Origin: Nocardioides antri
GTDB lineage: Bacteria; Actinomycetota; Actinomycetes; Propionibacteriales; Nocardioidaceae
Direction of reading: 5' to 3'
NCBI RefSeq assembly: GCF_008373765.1
Contig: NZ_VUJW01000016.1
Location: forward strand, 1 to 38,228
DNA: 38,228 nt
Below, one piece after another: positions 23,700-32,400 of this stretch (position 1 is the first letter of the stretch; the number at the start of each line of letters is the position of its first letter). The translations under genes and the position numbers were made by a program. The notes under the pieces are model-generated. The model ran no database searches and was not told where the DNA came from. It saw only the letters and a list, made by a program, of their open reading frames with translations.

Positions 23700-23856
23700 C
23701 ACTGTCATGAGGACGGAACGGCCTGGCGGCGTACGCACCCCGTACCGCGTCGGTCTGCTCGCTGTGCCCGCCGGGATTGCTGGCCGCGGTCAGCGGGGGG
23801 ATCCCTGGCGTGGCTGGCACGCGAGCAGGCCGGCGCTCATGCCGGCCCGGAGACAC

Positions 23857-23883
23857 CCATCCGCTCGACGTACCACTCCGAAC
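23857..23883 (+). promoter_or_regulatory. SigK-type promoter P2, CCATCC-N15-CCGAAC
   Basis: A second exact copy of both hexamers with the same 15-base spacer (23857-23862 and 23878-23883), about 114 bases before sigK. Transcription from here would include the mini-ORF at 23915 and then sigK-rskA, giving autoregulation. Confidence 0.7.
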
Positions 23884-23914
23884 CACTCCCCTCACCTCGA
23901 AGGTAGGCCCGACC

Positions 23915-23944
23915 ATGAAGCTTCACGACCTCCGCCGTTCCTGA
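23915..23944 (+). CDS. Nine-residue mini-ORF in the sigK leader
   Basis: ATG followed by eight codons and TGA, reading MKLHDLRRS. AAGGTAGG at 23900-23907 is a good ribosome binding site seven bases before the ATG, better than expected by chance, and the start overlaps the 10-bp palindrome TGAAGCTTCA. It lies between promoter P2 and sigK. It could be a leader peptide that couples to sigK, or the remnant of the start of a lost secreted protein. No family can be assigned. Confidence 0.35.
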   Translation: MKLHDLRRS

Positions 23945-23996
23945 CCGGCGTCACGTGACATTCGCGCTACGGATGAATACGCGGGAGGATCACCTC

Positions 23997-24599
23997 ATGG
24001 ACCCCGGCGTCCCCGCCCCGTCCGGCTCCCCCTCGGGGGCGTCGGCCGGTGCCGCCGCGGAGCTCGCAGAGCTGCTCCGGCGCTCCGCGCGCGGCGACCG
24101 TGACGCGTTCGCCTCGTTGTACGACGCCATGGCTGCTCGCGTCCACGGCCTCGCTGTCCGCGTCGTCCGCGACCCGGCCCAGGCCGAGGAGGTCACCCAG
24201 GAGGCGTTCCTCGAGATCTGGCGGACCGCCAGCCGCTTCGACGCCGATCGCGGCAGCGCGGTCTCGTGGGTGCTGACCATCGCGCACCGCAAGGCGGTCG
24301 ACCGCGTCCGGAGCGCCGAGGCAGCGAGCCGACGCGAGTCGACGTACCACCAGCAGAACCAGTCGATCGACCACGACTCCACTGCCGACGCCGCGCAGGC
24401 GTCGCTCGAGGCCAGGCGGGTGCGCGCCGCGCTCACCCAGCTGACCGACGTGCAGCGCGAGGCGATCGAGCTGGCGTACTTCGGCGGCTACACCCACACC
24501 GAGGTGGCCGCCCTGCTCGACCTACCGGTCGGCACCGCAAAGACCAGGATTCGCGACGGCCTGATCCGGCTCCGCGACACGATCGGAGTAGGACGATGA
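23997..24599 (+). CDS. sigK: ECF sigma factor SigK
   Basis: A 200-residue ECF sigma factor. Region 2 spans RGDRDAFASLYDAMAARVHGLAVRVVRDPAQAEEVTQEAFLEIWR and SAVSWVLTIAHRKAVDRVRS; region 4 includes LTDVQREAIELAYFGGYTHTEVAALLDLPVGTAKTRIRDGLIRLR. The SWVLTIAHRKAVDRVR string, the following RskA-type gene and the upstream SigK-like promoters support the SigK call. GGGAGG at 23983-23988 lies eight bases before the ATG at 23997; an ATG at 23973 in frame is less well supported. The stop overlaps the anti-sigma start (ATGA). Confidence 0.92.
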   Translation: MDPGVPAPSGSPSGASAGAAAELAELLRRSARGDRDAFASLYDAMAARVHGLAVRVVRDPAQAEEVTQEAFLEIWRTASRFDADRGSAVSWVLTIAHRKAVDRVRSAEAASRRESTYHQQNQSIDHDSTADAAQASLEARRVRAALTQLTDVQREAIELAYFGGYTHTEVAALLDLPVGTAKTRIRDGLIRLRDTIGVGR

Positions 24600-25360
24600 C
24601 CGATCACGACCAGACCAACGAGACCCGGCAGGAGTGGAACGACGTGCACGCGCTCTCCGGCGCCTACGCCGTCGACGCCCTCGACGACCTCGAGCGCGCC
24701 CGCTTCGAGTCCCACCTGCGCAACTGCCCCGACTGCCGCGAAGAGGTCGACGGCCTTCGCGAGGCCGCAGCCTTCCTCGCCGTCGACCCGGTCGAGCCGC
24801 CCGCCCGGCTGCGCGCCGACATCCTGGCCGGCATCGAGGCGATCCGCCCGCTGCCGCCGGTCGTGGCACCGGAACCCCAGTCGGAGCCCGACGACGGCCG
24901 CCGGCGGTGGCTGACCACCGGCGCGCCGCTGCTCGTCGCGGCCGCGCTGGTCCTGGTCGCCCTCGCGACCACGGCGTGGCTGCGCCCGTGGGCGGACGAC
25001 GAGTCCACGCCGCTGACCGCTACCGAGCGGGTGCTCACCGCCGACGACGCCGATCGCTTCGTCCAGCGCTTCGACGACGGCTCCCGAGCGACCGTGGTCG
25101 TGTCGCGGTCCGAGGGCCGCGCCGTGGTGCTGACCGAGGACATGGCCCCCGCACCCGAAGGCAAGGACTACCAGCTCTGGCTGCAGGACCCGTCGGGGGA
25201 CATCGATCCCGCGGGCCTGATGCCCGACCAGGCCGACGCGACCGTGCTCCTGGAGGGGGACGCGAGCGACGCGACCTGGGCCGGGATCACGGTCGAGCCG
25301 GACGGCGGCTCCCCGCAGCCGACGACGGACCCGATCGCCGAGTTCGTCCTCGACGCCTGA
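24596..25360 (+). CDS. rskA: Anti-sigma-K factor RskA
   Basis: A 254-residue single-span membrane anti-sigma factor. The cytosolic anti-sigma domain carries the zinc-type signature H40-x3-C44-x2-C47 preceded by H18 (HALSGAYAVDALDDLERARFE). A membrane span lies at about 107-128 (APLLVAAALVLVALATTAWL). The extracytoplasmic RskA domain has MAPAPEGKDYQLWL and AGLMPDQADATVLLEG. In mycobacteria regulated proteolysis of RskA releases SigK. Overlap of four bases with sigK gives coupled translation. Loss of the usual HxxxCxxC is not seen, so the protein should be functional. Confidence 0.93.
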   Translation: MTDHDQTNETRQEWNDVHALSGAYAVDALDDLERARFESHLRNCPDCREEVDGLREAAAFLAVDPVEPPARLRADILAGIEAIRPLPPVVAPEPQSEPDDGRRRWLTTGAPLLVAAALVLVALATTAWLRPWADDESTPLTATERVLTADDADRFVQRFDDGSRATVVVSRSEGRAVVLTEDMAPAPEGKDYQLWLQDPSGDIDPAGLMPDQADATVLLEGDASDATWAGITVEPDGGSPQPTTDPIAEFVLDA

Positions 25361-25395
25361 TCCCGGCCGCTCACCTCCCGTTCAGGGTCGGCCCC

Positions 25396-25401
25396 TACGC
25401 T
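25396..25401 (+). promoter_or_regulatory. -10 element of a probable leaderless promoter
   Basis: TACGCT ends six bases before the GTG at 25408, the same geometry as at 5444 and 11977. The phosphatase gene has no Shine-Dalgarno, consistent with a leaderless transcript. Confidence 0.4.
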
Positions 25402-25407
25402 CGGCGC

Positions 25408-26178
25408 GTGTCCTCGAGCGACGAGATCCTCCGACTGTCGTCGGCCGACAACTTCCGCGACGTCGCCGGGCCGGGCTACGCGACCGTCGACGGCGCGCAG
25501 GTCCGCCGCGGCGTCTACTACCGCTCCAACGAGCTCCGCCTGACCGAGGCCGACCACGGCGCCCTCGCCGGGCTGGGCCTCCGGGCCGTCCTCGACCTGC
25601 GGTCGAAGCCCGAGATCGAGCGACACCCGGACGTCGAGATACCGGGCGCCACCTGGCACAACTTCGACGTCAGCGGCATCCCGATGGCGGCCGTGGTCGA
25701 GCTGCGCGACCGGCAGAGCGCGGTCGAGCTGATGGACGCCGTCTACCGCGGGTTCGTCGAGGACGACCACGCGCGGGCCGAGTTCGGCGACCTGTTCCGG
25801 CAGCTGGCGACCGGCGGCCCGCAGCTCTTCCACTGCACGGCCGGCAAGGACCGCACCGGCTGGGCGGCCGCGCTGCTGCTCCACGTCGCCGGGGTCGACG
25901 ACCCGACGATCGAGAGCGACTACCTGCTGACCAACGCCGTCACCGGCGACAGCCGCGCCCGGGTCGAGGAGGAGATCGCCACCACCCTCGGCCCCTCCTT
26001 CGTGGACGTGTTCGAGCCGACGCTCGTGGCGGCCGTCGAGTACCTCCGGACGGCGTACACCGCCGTCGCGGAGCGGTACGGCGACCGCGCCGGTTACCTC
26101 CGCGACGGGCTCGGTCTCGACGACGCCACGCTGGCCGCGCTGCGGGAGCTGCTCCGGGAGGACCAGTGGGGGCGCTGA
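25408..26178 (+). CDS. Tyrosine-protein phosphatase (Y_phosphatase3 family)
   Basis: A 256-residue cytosolic phosphatase. The P-loop signature HCTAGKDRTGWAAALL contains nucleophile C143 and R149. The N-terminus NFRDVAGPGY and RGVYYRSNELRLT, then VLDLRSKPEIERHP, are typical of the family that includes mycobacterial PtpB, which uses both phosphotyrosine and phosphoinositides. Start is GTG at 25408, 47 bases after rskA, probably with its own leaderless promoter. It ends three bases before the stop of the convergent YihY-family gene. Confidence 0.9.
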   Translation: MSSSDEILRLSSADNFRDVAGPGYATVDGAQVRRGVYYRSNELRLTEADHGALAGLGLRAVLDLRSKPEIERHPDVEIPGATWHNFDVSGIPMAAVVELRDRQSAVELMDAVYRGFVEDDHARAEFGDLFRQLATGGPQLFHCTAGKDRTGWAAALLLHVAGVDDPTIESDYLLTNAVTGDSRARVEEEIATTLGPSFVDVFEPTLVAAVEYLRTAYTAVAERYGDRAGYLRDGLGLDDATLAALRELLREDQWGR

Positions 26179-26181
26179 CCT

Positions 26182-27333
26182 CTAGATCGACGGCGGCAGG
26201 TTCTGCGGGACCTGCCGGATCGGCTCGGTCGGCTCGGTCGGCTCGGTCGGCTCCGGAGGCGACGAGGGCGGCGGCGGCGCCGAGGGGATCCGCTGGCGGA
26301 TGATCTCCTCGGTACGGGGGTCGAGGACGATCTCGTGGCTGTCGCCGTCGCGGCCGTCGAAGCGCACGGAGACGGTCTGGAAGCCCTTGTGGCGCTGGCT
26401 CTGGGCATACATCGCGTAGGCCTTGCGGTCGGCCTCGGTGAGATCGACATCGTCGGTGAACGGGGTCATCAGGGCTCGCGGCCACAGCCGTTCGGCGAGC
26501 ACGACGTTGACCTCGATGCCGAGCACGCCCATGATCGCGCCGATGTAGAGCAGCACCATCAGTCCGAGAACGAGTGCGAACACCGTTTCCATGCCGTTGG
26601 TGTCGGCCGTGTTGACGACCCGAGAGACATAGCTGGCGCCCAGCCACTGGAGCAGCTGCCACAGCACGGCGATGGTGAAGCCACCCGGCGCAGCACGCGC
26701 GATGTCGTGGTTGATGGCCTTGGCCGCCGCCATCCGGAGCAGGATCGTCATCACGGTGCCGAGGATCAGGACCGTGACCAGGCGCACCAGCCAGTGGAAC
26801 CACCCCGTTGATGACACCGCACCGAGCAGCTCGGTCTCGGTGACCACTGCTGACAGCACCGAGATGCCGAGGATCATGGTTCCCGCCGTGGCCAGCAGGA
26901 AGACGCTGTAGACCCGCGTCAGCACCGGGTGCGTGCGGATGTTGCGCGGGACCGCCCACGCGGTGGCCTGGACGTTCTGCAGGGCCATGCCGAGGCCGAC
27001 GGCACCGTAGAGCGCACCGAGACCACCGATGACGATGGCGGTGACGGACCCCTGGAGGCCACCCGGTCGACCGAGGTCGCTGCCGATGATCGGGAACTGG
27101 GCGAGCGCCGAGTCCAAGGCTTGCTTCTCGAGGTCCGGATAGCCCTGGAGGATGAAGCCGAGGATCGACGAGGCGAGCAGCAGCAGCGGGAAGATCGCGA
27201 TGAAGGCATAGAACGTCAGCACGGCGGCCAGGAAGTTGCCCTGGTCGTCGAAGTACTTGTAGACCACTGCCAGCGGGACCCCGATGATCGGGACCCTCCG
27301 CTGGGTCTGATCGATGCTGGACGCGACCCCCAC
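26182..27333 (-). CDS. YihY/BrkB family inner-membrane protein
   Basis: A 383-residue polytopic protein with about six spans. Typical family sequences are GNFLAAVLTFYAFIAIFPLLLLASSILGF near the N-terminus and GLMVLLYIGAIMGVLGIEVNVVLAERL near the C-terminal spans. The cytosolic tail ends in a Pro-rich segment with EPTEPTEPTEPI encoded by 9-bp tandem repeats. Function of the family is not settled; it is not an RNase despite the old RNase BN name. The start is GTG at 27333. Confidence 0.88.
   Translation of the reverse strand: MGVASSIDQTQRRVPIIGVPLAVVYKYFDDQGNFLAAVLTFYAFIAIFPLLLLASSILGFILQGYPDLEKQALDSALAQFPIIGSDLGRPGGLQGSVTAIVIGGLGALYGAVGLGMALQNVQATAWAVPRNIRTHPVLTRVYSVFLLATAGTMILGISVLSAVVTETELLGAVSSTGWFHWLVRLVTVLILGTVMTILLRMAAAKAINHDIARAAPGGFTIAVLWQLLQWLGASYVSRVVNTADTNGMETVFALVLGLMVLLYIGAIMGVLGIEVNVVLAERLWPRALMTPFTDDVDLTEADRKAYAMYAQSQRHKGFQTVSVRFDGRDGDSHEIVLDPRTEEIIRQRIPSAPPPPSSPPEPTEPTEPTEPIRQVPQNLPPSI
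26222..26248 (+). repeat. Three 9-bp tandem repeats in the YihY-family gene
   Basis: GGCTCGGTC occurs three times in a row, followed by a partial copy, encoding Glu-Pro-Thr units on the minus strand. Likely prone to slippage with in-frame length changes in the C-terminal tail. Confidence 0.85.
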
Positions 27334-27373
27334 GCGTCAAAACTACTCGGCCGGGTCCGTCCGCCTGCGCAGG

Positions 27374-28048
27374 TCAGGCGCCGGGCTCGAAGACCATGTC
27401 GTCGGGGACGTCGAAGCCCAGCTGGCCGAGCATGTCCTTCAGCACCAGCGTGACCTGGCGGCTGAGGCGGTCGACGACCTCGTCCTGGGTCTCGTCCTTG
27501 TGGTCGAGCCACCAGGTGATGCCGGCGTCGACCATGCCGATCAGACCGGCCAGGACACCGTCGGGGGCGGTCGGCACCACCTCGGTCGGGCGCAGGTAGG
27601 CAGCCATCGCGGCGACCAGCTCGTCGAGGACCCGGCTGCGCCCCATCCGGGCCTGGTGCAGTGTCTTCGACTGACCCTGGGCGGCCAGGAAGCGGTAGAG
27701 GTTGGGGTGCTCGACGGCCCACTTGACCGTGACCTCGAGGATCCCGTGGACGACGTCGTACGGCGTGCCGCGGCGGCTCAGCTGCGGCCGCAGCTCGGTC
27801 AGCAGGTCGGCCGAGGCCTTCCGCGCCACCTCGAGGTCGAGCTGCTTCTTGCTCTCGACGTAGCGGTAGACGTGCGGTCGCGGGATGCCGGCGCGCTCAG
27901 CGATCTGGCCCATCCCGACCTGAGGACCCTGCTCGTCGATCGCCGCCGCCGCGGCTTCGACGAGGACCTGGCGGCGGCCGGGATCGTCGCCGGCCTTGCG
28001 GAGTCGGCGCGCGACGGTCGAGTCGACCCACTTCGCCACGTCCACCAT
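27374..28048 (-). CDS. TetR family transcriptional regulator
   Basis: A 224-residue TetR-type repressor with the N-terminal helix-turn-helix RRQVLVEAAAAAIDEQG...GMGQIAERAGIPRPHVYRYVESKKQLDLEVARK and a C-terminal ligand/dimer domain with several tryptophans (DAGITWWLDHKDE). I use the ATG at 28048: TATCGT on the minus strand lies seven bases upstream, fitting a leaderless mRNA; a GTG at 28057 in frame is possible. It diverges from an acyl-CoA dehydrogenase with two palindromes between them, so it probably represses both in response to an acyl-CoA or related ligand (inference). Confidence 0.9.
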   Translation of the reverse strand: MVDVAKWVDSTVARRLRKAGDDPGRRQVLVEAAAAAIDEQGPQVGMGQIAERAGIPRPHVYRYVESKKQLDLEVARKASADLLTELRPQLSRRGTPYDVVHGILEVTVKWAVEHPNLYRFLAAQGQSKTLHQARMGRSRVLDELVAAMAAYLRPTEVVPTAPDGVLAGLIGMVDAGITWWLDHKDETQDEVVDRLSRQVTLVLKDMLGQLGFDVPDDMVFEPGA

Positions 28049-28065
28049 GGGGTTCACGATAACCG

Positions 28066-28080
28066 GGTACAGGGCGTACC
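28066..28080. promoter_or_regulatory. Predicted TetR operator O1
   Basis: GGTACAGGGCGTACC, a 15-bp imperfect palindrome (GGTAC arms perfect) next to the tetR promoter. Its centre is 23 bases from that of O2. Confidence 0.6.
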
Positions 28081-28088
28081 CTGTTCTT

Positions 28089-28103
28089 GGTACAGGCTGT
28101 ACC
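28089..28103. promoter_or_regulatory. Predicted TetR operator O2
   Basis: GGTACAG-G-CTGTACC, a perfect seven-base inverted repeat around one base, on the acyl-CoA dehydrogenase side. The 23-bp distance to O1 (about two helical turns) would allow two dimers on one face. Confidence 0.65.
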
Positions 28104-28149
28104 GGTCACTCGACCGCCCTGCTTCCCCGCCTCAGGAGGATCTCCACCC

Positions 28150-29331
28150 ATGCCCGCACGCCGCTCGCCCTGGATGAACTCCGCCAACGGAGAGCTCGAC
28201 GACCTGCGCGACCTCGCGCGCACCTTCAGCGAGAAGGAGATCAAGCCGCACATCGAGACGTTCATCGCCAACAAGCAGGTCGACCGCGACCTGTGGACCC
28301 GGGCCGGCGAGCTCGGCTTGCTGTGCCTCTCGATCCCGGAGGAGTACGGCGGCGGTGGCGGCACGTTCGCGCACGAGGCCGTGATGATCGAGGAGCAGGC
28401 CTACGTCGGCGACAGCTCCTGGGGCGCGTCGCTCCACAGCGGCATCGTCGCCCACTACATCCTCGCCTACGGCACCGAGGAGCAGAAGCAGGAGTGGCTG
28501 CCCAAGCTCGCCAGCGGTGAGGCCGTCGGCGCGATCGCGATGACGGAGCCCGGGACCGGCTCGGACCTGCAGGCCGTCAAGACCAAGGCCACCAGAGTTC
28601 AGGACGGCGAGGGCGAGCCGTTCTATCTCATCAACGGCTCGAAGACCTTCATCACCAACGGCGCCCAGGCCGACGTGGTGATCACGGTCGCGAAGACCAA
28701 CCCGGAGGAGGCCGCCTCCGGCATCTCCCTGATCATCGTGCCGACCACTGCCCCCGGGTTCTCGCGGGGCCGGGTGCTCGACAAGATCGGCATGAAGGGC
28801 CAGGACACCGCGGAGCTGTTCTTCGAGGACGTACGGGTTCCGGTGAGCAACCTGCTCGGCACCGAGGAGGGCCAGGGCTTCATCCAGCTCATGGAGCAGC
28901 TGCCCCAGGAGCGGCTCATCGTCGCGGTCTCCAACGTCGCCGCGATGGAGGTGTGCTTCGACGAGACGATGCGCTACGTGCACGACCGCACCGCCTTCGG
29001 CCGGCCGATCTGGGGCTTCCAGAACACCAAGTTCAAGATGGCCGAGATCGCCACCGAGGCGCGGGTCGCGCGGTCGTTCGTCGACGAGTGCATCCAGCTG
29101 CACGTCGAGGGCAAGCTCGACATCCCCACGGTCGCGATGGCCAAGCTCTGGTGCTCCGAGCGGGCCCAGAAGGTGGCGGACATGTGCCTGCAGCTGCACG
29201 GCGGCTACGGCTACATGAACGAGTACCCGATCGCCCGCGCGTGGGCCGACCTCCGGGTCTCCCAGATCTACGCCGGCACCTCGGAGATCATGAAGGAGAT
29301 CATCAGCCGGTCGCTGCCCGCGCCGAGCTGA
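28150..29331 (+). CDS. Acyl-CoA dehydrogenase
   Basis: A 393-residue FAD-dependent acyl-CoA dehydrogenase. Signatures include IAMTEPGTGSDLQAVKTKA (substrate and FAD contact), GSKTFITNGAQADVVITVAKT, RTAFGRPIWGFQNTKF (FAD) and LQLHGGYGYMNEYPIARAWADLRVSQIYAGTSEIMKE with the probable catalytic base E379. AGGAGGA lies about ten bases before the ATG. Chain-length preference cannot be read. Control by the divergent TetR is likely, and the nearby crotonase-family gene may act in the same degradation pathway though it is not adjacent. Confidence 0.93.
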   Translation: MPARRSPWMNSANGELDDLRDLARTFSEKEIKPHIETFIANKQVDRDLWTRAGELGLLCLSIPEEYGGGGGTFAHEAVMIEEQAYVGDSSWGASLHSGIVAHYILAYGTEEQKQEWLPKLASGEAVGAIAMTEPGTGSDLQAVKTKATRVQDGEGEPFYLINGSKTFITNGAQADVVITVAKTNPEEAASGISLIIVPTTAPGFSRGRVLDKIGMKGQDTAELFFEDVRVPVSNLLGTEEGQGFIQLMEQLPQERLIVAVSNVAAMEVCFDETMRYVHDRTAFGRPIWGFQNTKFKMAEIATEARVARSFVDECIQLHVEGKLDIPTVAMAKLWCSERAQKVADMCLQLHGGYGYMNEYPIARAWADLRVSQIYAGTSEIMKEIISRSLPAPS

Positions 29332-29342
29332 AACCCGCGCCC

Positions 29343-29394
29343 GCGCGCCTCGGACAGTAGTCACTTGGCCGATGCGCGCGGGCCGGAGGCGCGC
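29343..29394 (+). terminator. Possible terminator hairpin after the acyl-CoA dehydrogenase
   Basis: GCGCGCCTC at 29343-29351 and GAGGCGCGC at 29386-29394 form a nine-base perfect stem with a long (34-base) loop that itself can pair. No U tract. It separates the dehydrogenase from the secreted protease gene. Confidence 0.4.
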
Positions 29395-29476
29395 CTAGGG
29401 TCCGACAGGTAGTGGCTCGGGACACCGCTCAGCTCGTAGTTCGGCTGGGCCTTCCTTCCGACCCCCAGGAGACGTC

Positions 29477-32400
29477 ATGTCCGCGCCCTTCACCCCGCGG
29501 CGACGCACCCAGCGCGTAGCCGCGAGTCTCTTGACCGTCGCCGCCGTGGCGATGGTGCCCGCGTTCACCAGCCCGGCCGTCGGGCAGCCGGACCCCTCCG
29601 GCCCCCGCGACAAGGGCCGGCCGCAGCAGGCCTCCCCGGCCCGGCCGCCCGCCCCCGACTGCGACCTCAACCAAGGTGCGCACCACCGCGACGAGTTCGC
29701 GACGTGCACGAACCTCGTCGTGAGCTTCGGCTCGACGCCGGACGTCGGCGCGAGCACTGCGGTCGACGTGGCTGTGACCTCGGTCGCCGACCTCGAGGAC
29801 GCCACCCTGACGCTGCTCGTCAACGACCGGTTCTCCCTCGGGGGCACCGCGGGGTTCTCGGAAGCGGGCAACCGGCCCTCCGGCGTCGGCCCGATGAAGA
29901 CGCTCTCACGCACGGTCTCGCTGACCGCCGACGAGACCTCCCACTTCACGTTCCAGGTCCGCGGTGCGCGCCGTGGCGTCGGCGTGGTGCAGGCGCGGCT
30001 CAACACGGCCGGCGGGATGTTCGACGCCGGCGGCGAGGCCTCGGCCCAGCTCGGCGCACCGCGCGAGGCCGACAGCGGCCTGCCGACCACGCGCGTCCCC
30101 CGGGACGCCCGCATCGCTGGGGGCGCTCCGTCGCACCTGCCGGTCGCGAAGGCCCCGCTGCGCGGTGCGGAGGACGGGCTGTCGCCGAACGCTCCCAACG
30201 CCTCCTGCGCGACGGGCGGCTGGTTCTACGTCAACGAGGCCGGCGCGACGGTCGGTGCCATGAACTTCCAGGTCGAGGTCTGGGACGACGACTCCTCCAG
30301 CGGCGACGACCTGCTCGTGGAGGGCGTCACCGGCGGTGGCGGTGCCTACAACTTCTGCTTCGAGAGCACCGACGGTGAGGGCGGCGGCCAGGAGGTGTAC
30401 GTCAAGTTCATCTCGGCCAACAGCGCCTGGCGGGTCCGCGACACCGCCGGCGGCAACAACAACTACGTCTGGCAGACCGGCAATATCAACCTCGCCGACC
30501 CGGGCACCGCGAACTTCGGGAACCTCCAGTCCGGTGACGCCGCGACGCACCGTGCGGTGCACGCGTTCGACGGGCTGAACTCGCTGTGGTTGTGGCACTC
30601 GGGCGTCAACGGCTTCCTCGACAACCCCGGGCAGAACCGGCAGATGGTCCTGAACTGGACGCCGACCTCGACCGACGGGACCTACTACAGCCTCGAGGGC
30701 AACGACATCCACCTCGCCGCGGCGGACCCCGACGCCGACCACGTCACGATCCACGAGGGCGCGCACGCCCTCATGGACGCGATCTTCAACGACGACTACC
30801 CGCCGTTCCCCAACTGCAACCCGCACTCGATCTTCGGCCCGTCCTCCACCGGCTGCGCCTGGACCGAGGGCTGGGCCGAGTGGGTGCCCGCGCGGGTGCT
30901 CAACGACCCGTTCTTCCGGTTCCCCGGCGGCGGGGCGGTCGACCTCGAGTCGCCGAGCTGGGGCAGCTTCACCAGTGCGTTCGGCGACTCCACCGAGGGC
31001 CGTGTCGCGGGCGCCCTGATCGACCTCTCCGACAGCGCGAACGACTCGTTCTGGGACCGGCACGGCGAGGGCGGCGGCGGCGCCGCGAGCGAGGAGATCT
31101 ACACGACCAACCTCACCGGGGTCTCCGACACGATGGCGGAGTTCTTCCTGACCGACCGGCCGGGTGAGGGCGACACGGGCTACTTCGCCCGGGCCTCGCT
31201 CTTCCAGAACACGATCGACTACACGCACCGCGACCCGCTGGTCTCCCAGCAGGAGCTGACGCGTCCGTCGCTCGCATCGACGCCGAACCCGCACAACTAC
31301 TCCTACACGGCGACCTCGCCGTTCTGGGGTGGCGTGGCGATCCGGCCGCCCAGCGGGTCGGACTACGACCTGCGGCTGTGGGAGAACGAAGGACTGTCCT
31401 CGCTGCTCGACACCAGTGCCGCCGCTTCAGGTGTGGACTACGTGCTCGTAGATGGCAACCACCGCACGGGCACGTTCTTCCCGCAGGCATTCCTGTTCTC
31501 GGGCAGCGGCGGGAGCTACCAGGTCGAGGAGTACACCGGCGGCTCGAGCGTCGGCTCCGGCGGCACCGCGGGTTCCTTCGGCTCCGGTGACGTCATCCGG
31601 CCCTACGACGCCTTCGTGACGGGCGGTGAGACGAACTACATCCGCGTGGTCCCGTCCGGCGGCCTGGACGTCGCGGTCTTCGCGCACGACTCGGACGGAT
31701 CCGTGGGGGATGCCGTTCAGGACCGGTTCGAGGCGGATGCCAGCGGATCGTCAGGTGGGGCCGGTGCTCCGGAGAGCCTGACCTACTCGTCGCCCGACTC
31801 CGACTGGACCGGCATCGTGGTGGTGAACAACGGCGGCTCCGGCACCTACACCGTCTACCGCGACACGGCCGGACCCAGCTCGCCGTCGGTGCTGATCGAC
31901 GGTGGGAACACCGGGACGTACGACAGCAACGTCGACCTGACGCTGTCGGCCGTGGCCGGCGCGACGTCGGTCGAGGACATGCAGATCTCGACGGACGGTG
32001 TGTTCGACTCCGAGCCCTGGCAGGCGTACTCGACGTCCGCCACGGCGACGCTGCCGACTGGCTTCGGGACCAGGACGGTCTCGGTCCGCTACCGCAACGC
32101 GGCCGGTGCGATCTCGGCGGTGGCCACCGACACGATCGACGTGCTGGCGACGCCGACCTGTGAGGGCCTCACGGCCACGGTCGCCGGCTTCGGCAACGTG
32201 AGCGGCACCGCAGGTGCTGACGTGATCGTCGGGTCGAGCGGGCCGGACAGCATCAGCGGTCTCGGCGGCAACGACGTCATCTGCGGTCTGGGCGGCGACG
32301 ACACCATCGGGGACGGCCCGGGTGGCGACGACGTCTACGGCGGCAACGGCAACGACGTGCTCAACCAGATCGCGACGATCGACGCGGGCGACGTGCTCGA

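Noticed and set aside
23700-23958. Plus-strand frame between the two SigK-type promoters as a real gene
   Set aside because: Arg/Pro-rich without domain, no ribosome binding site, and it runs through promoter P2.
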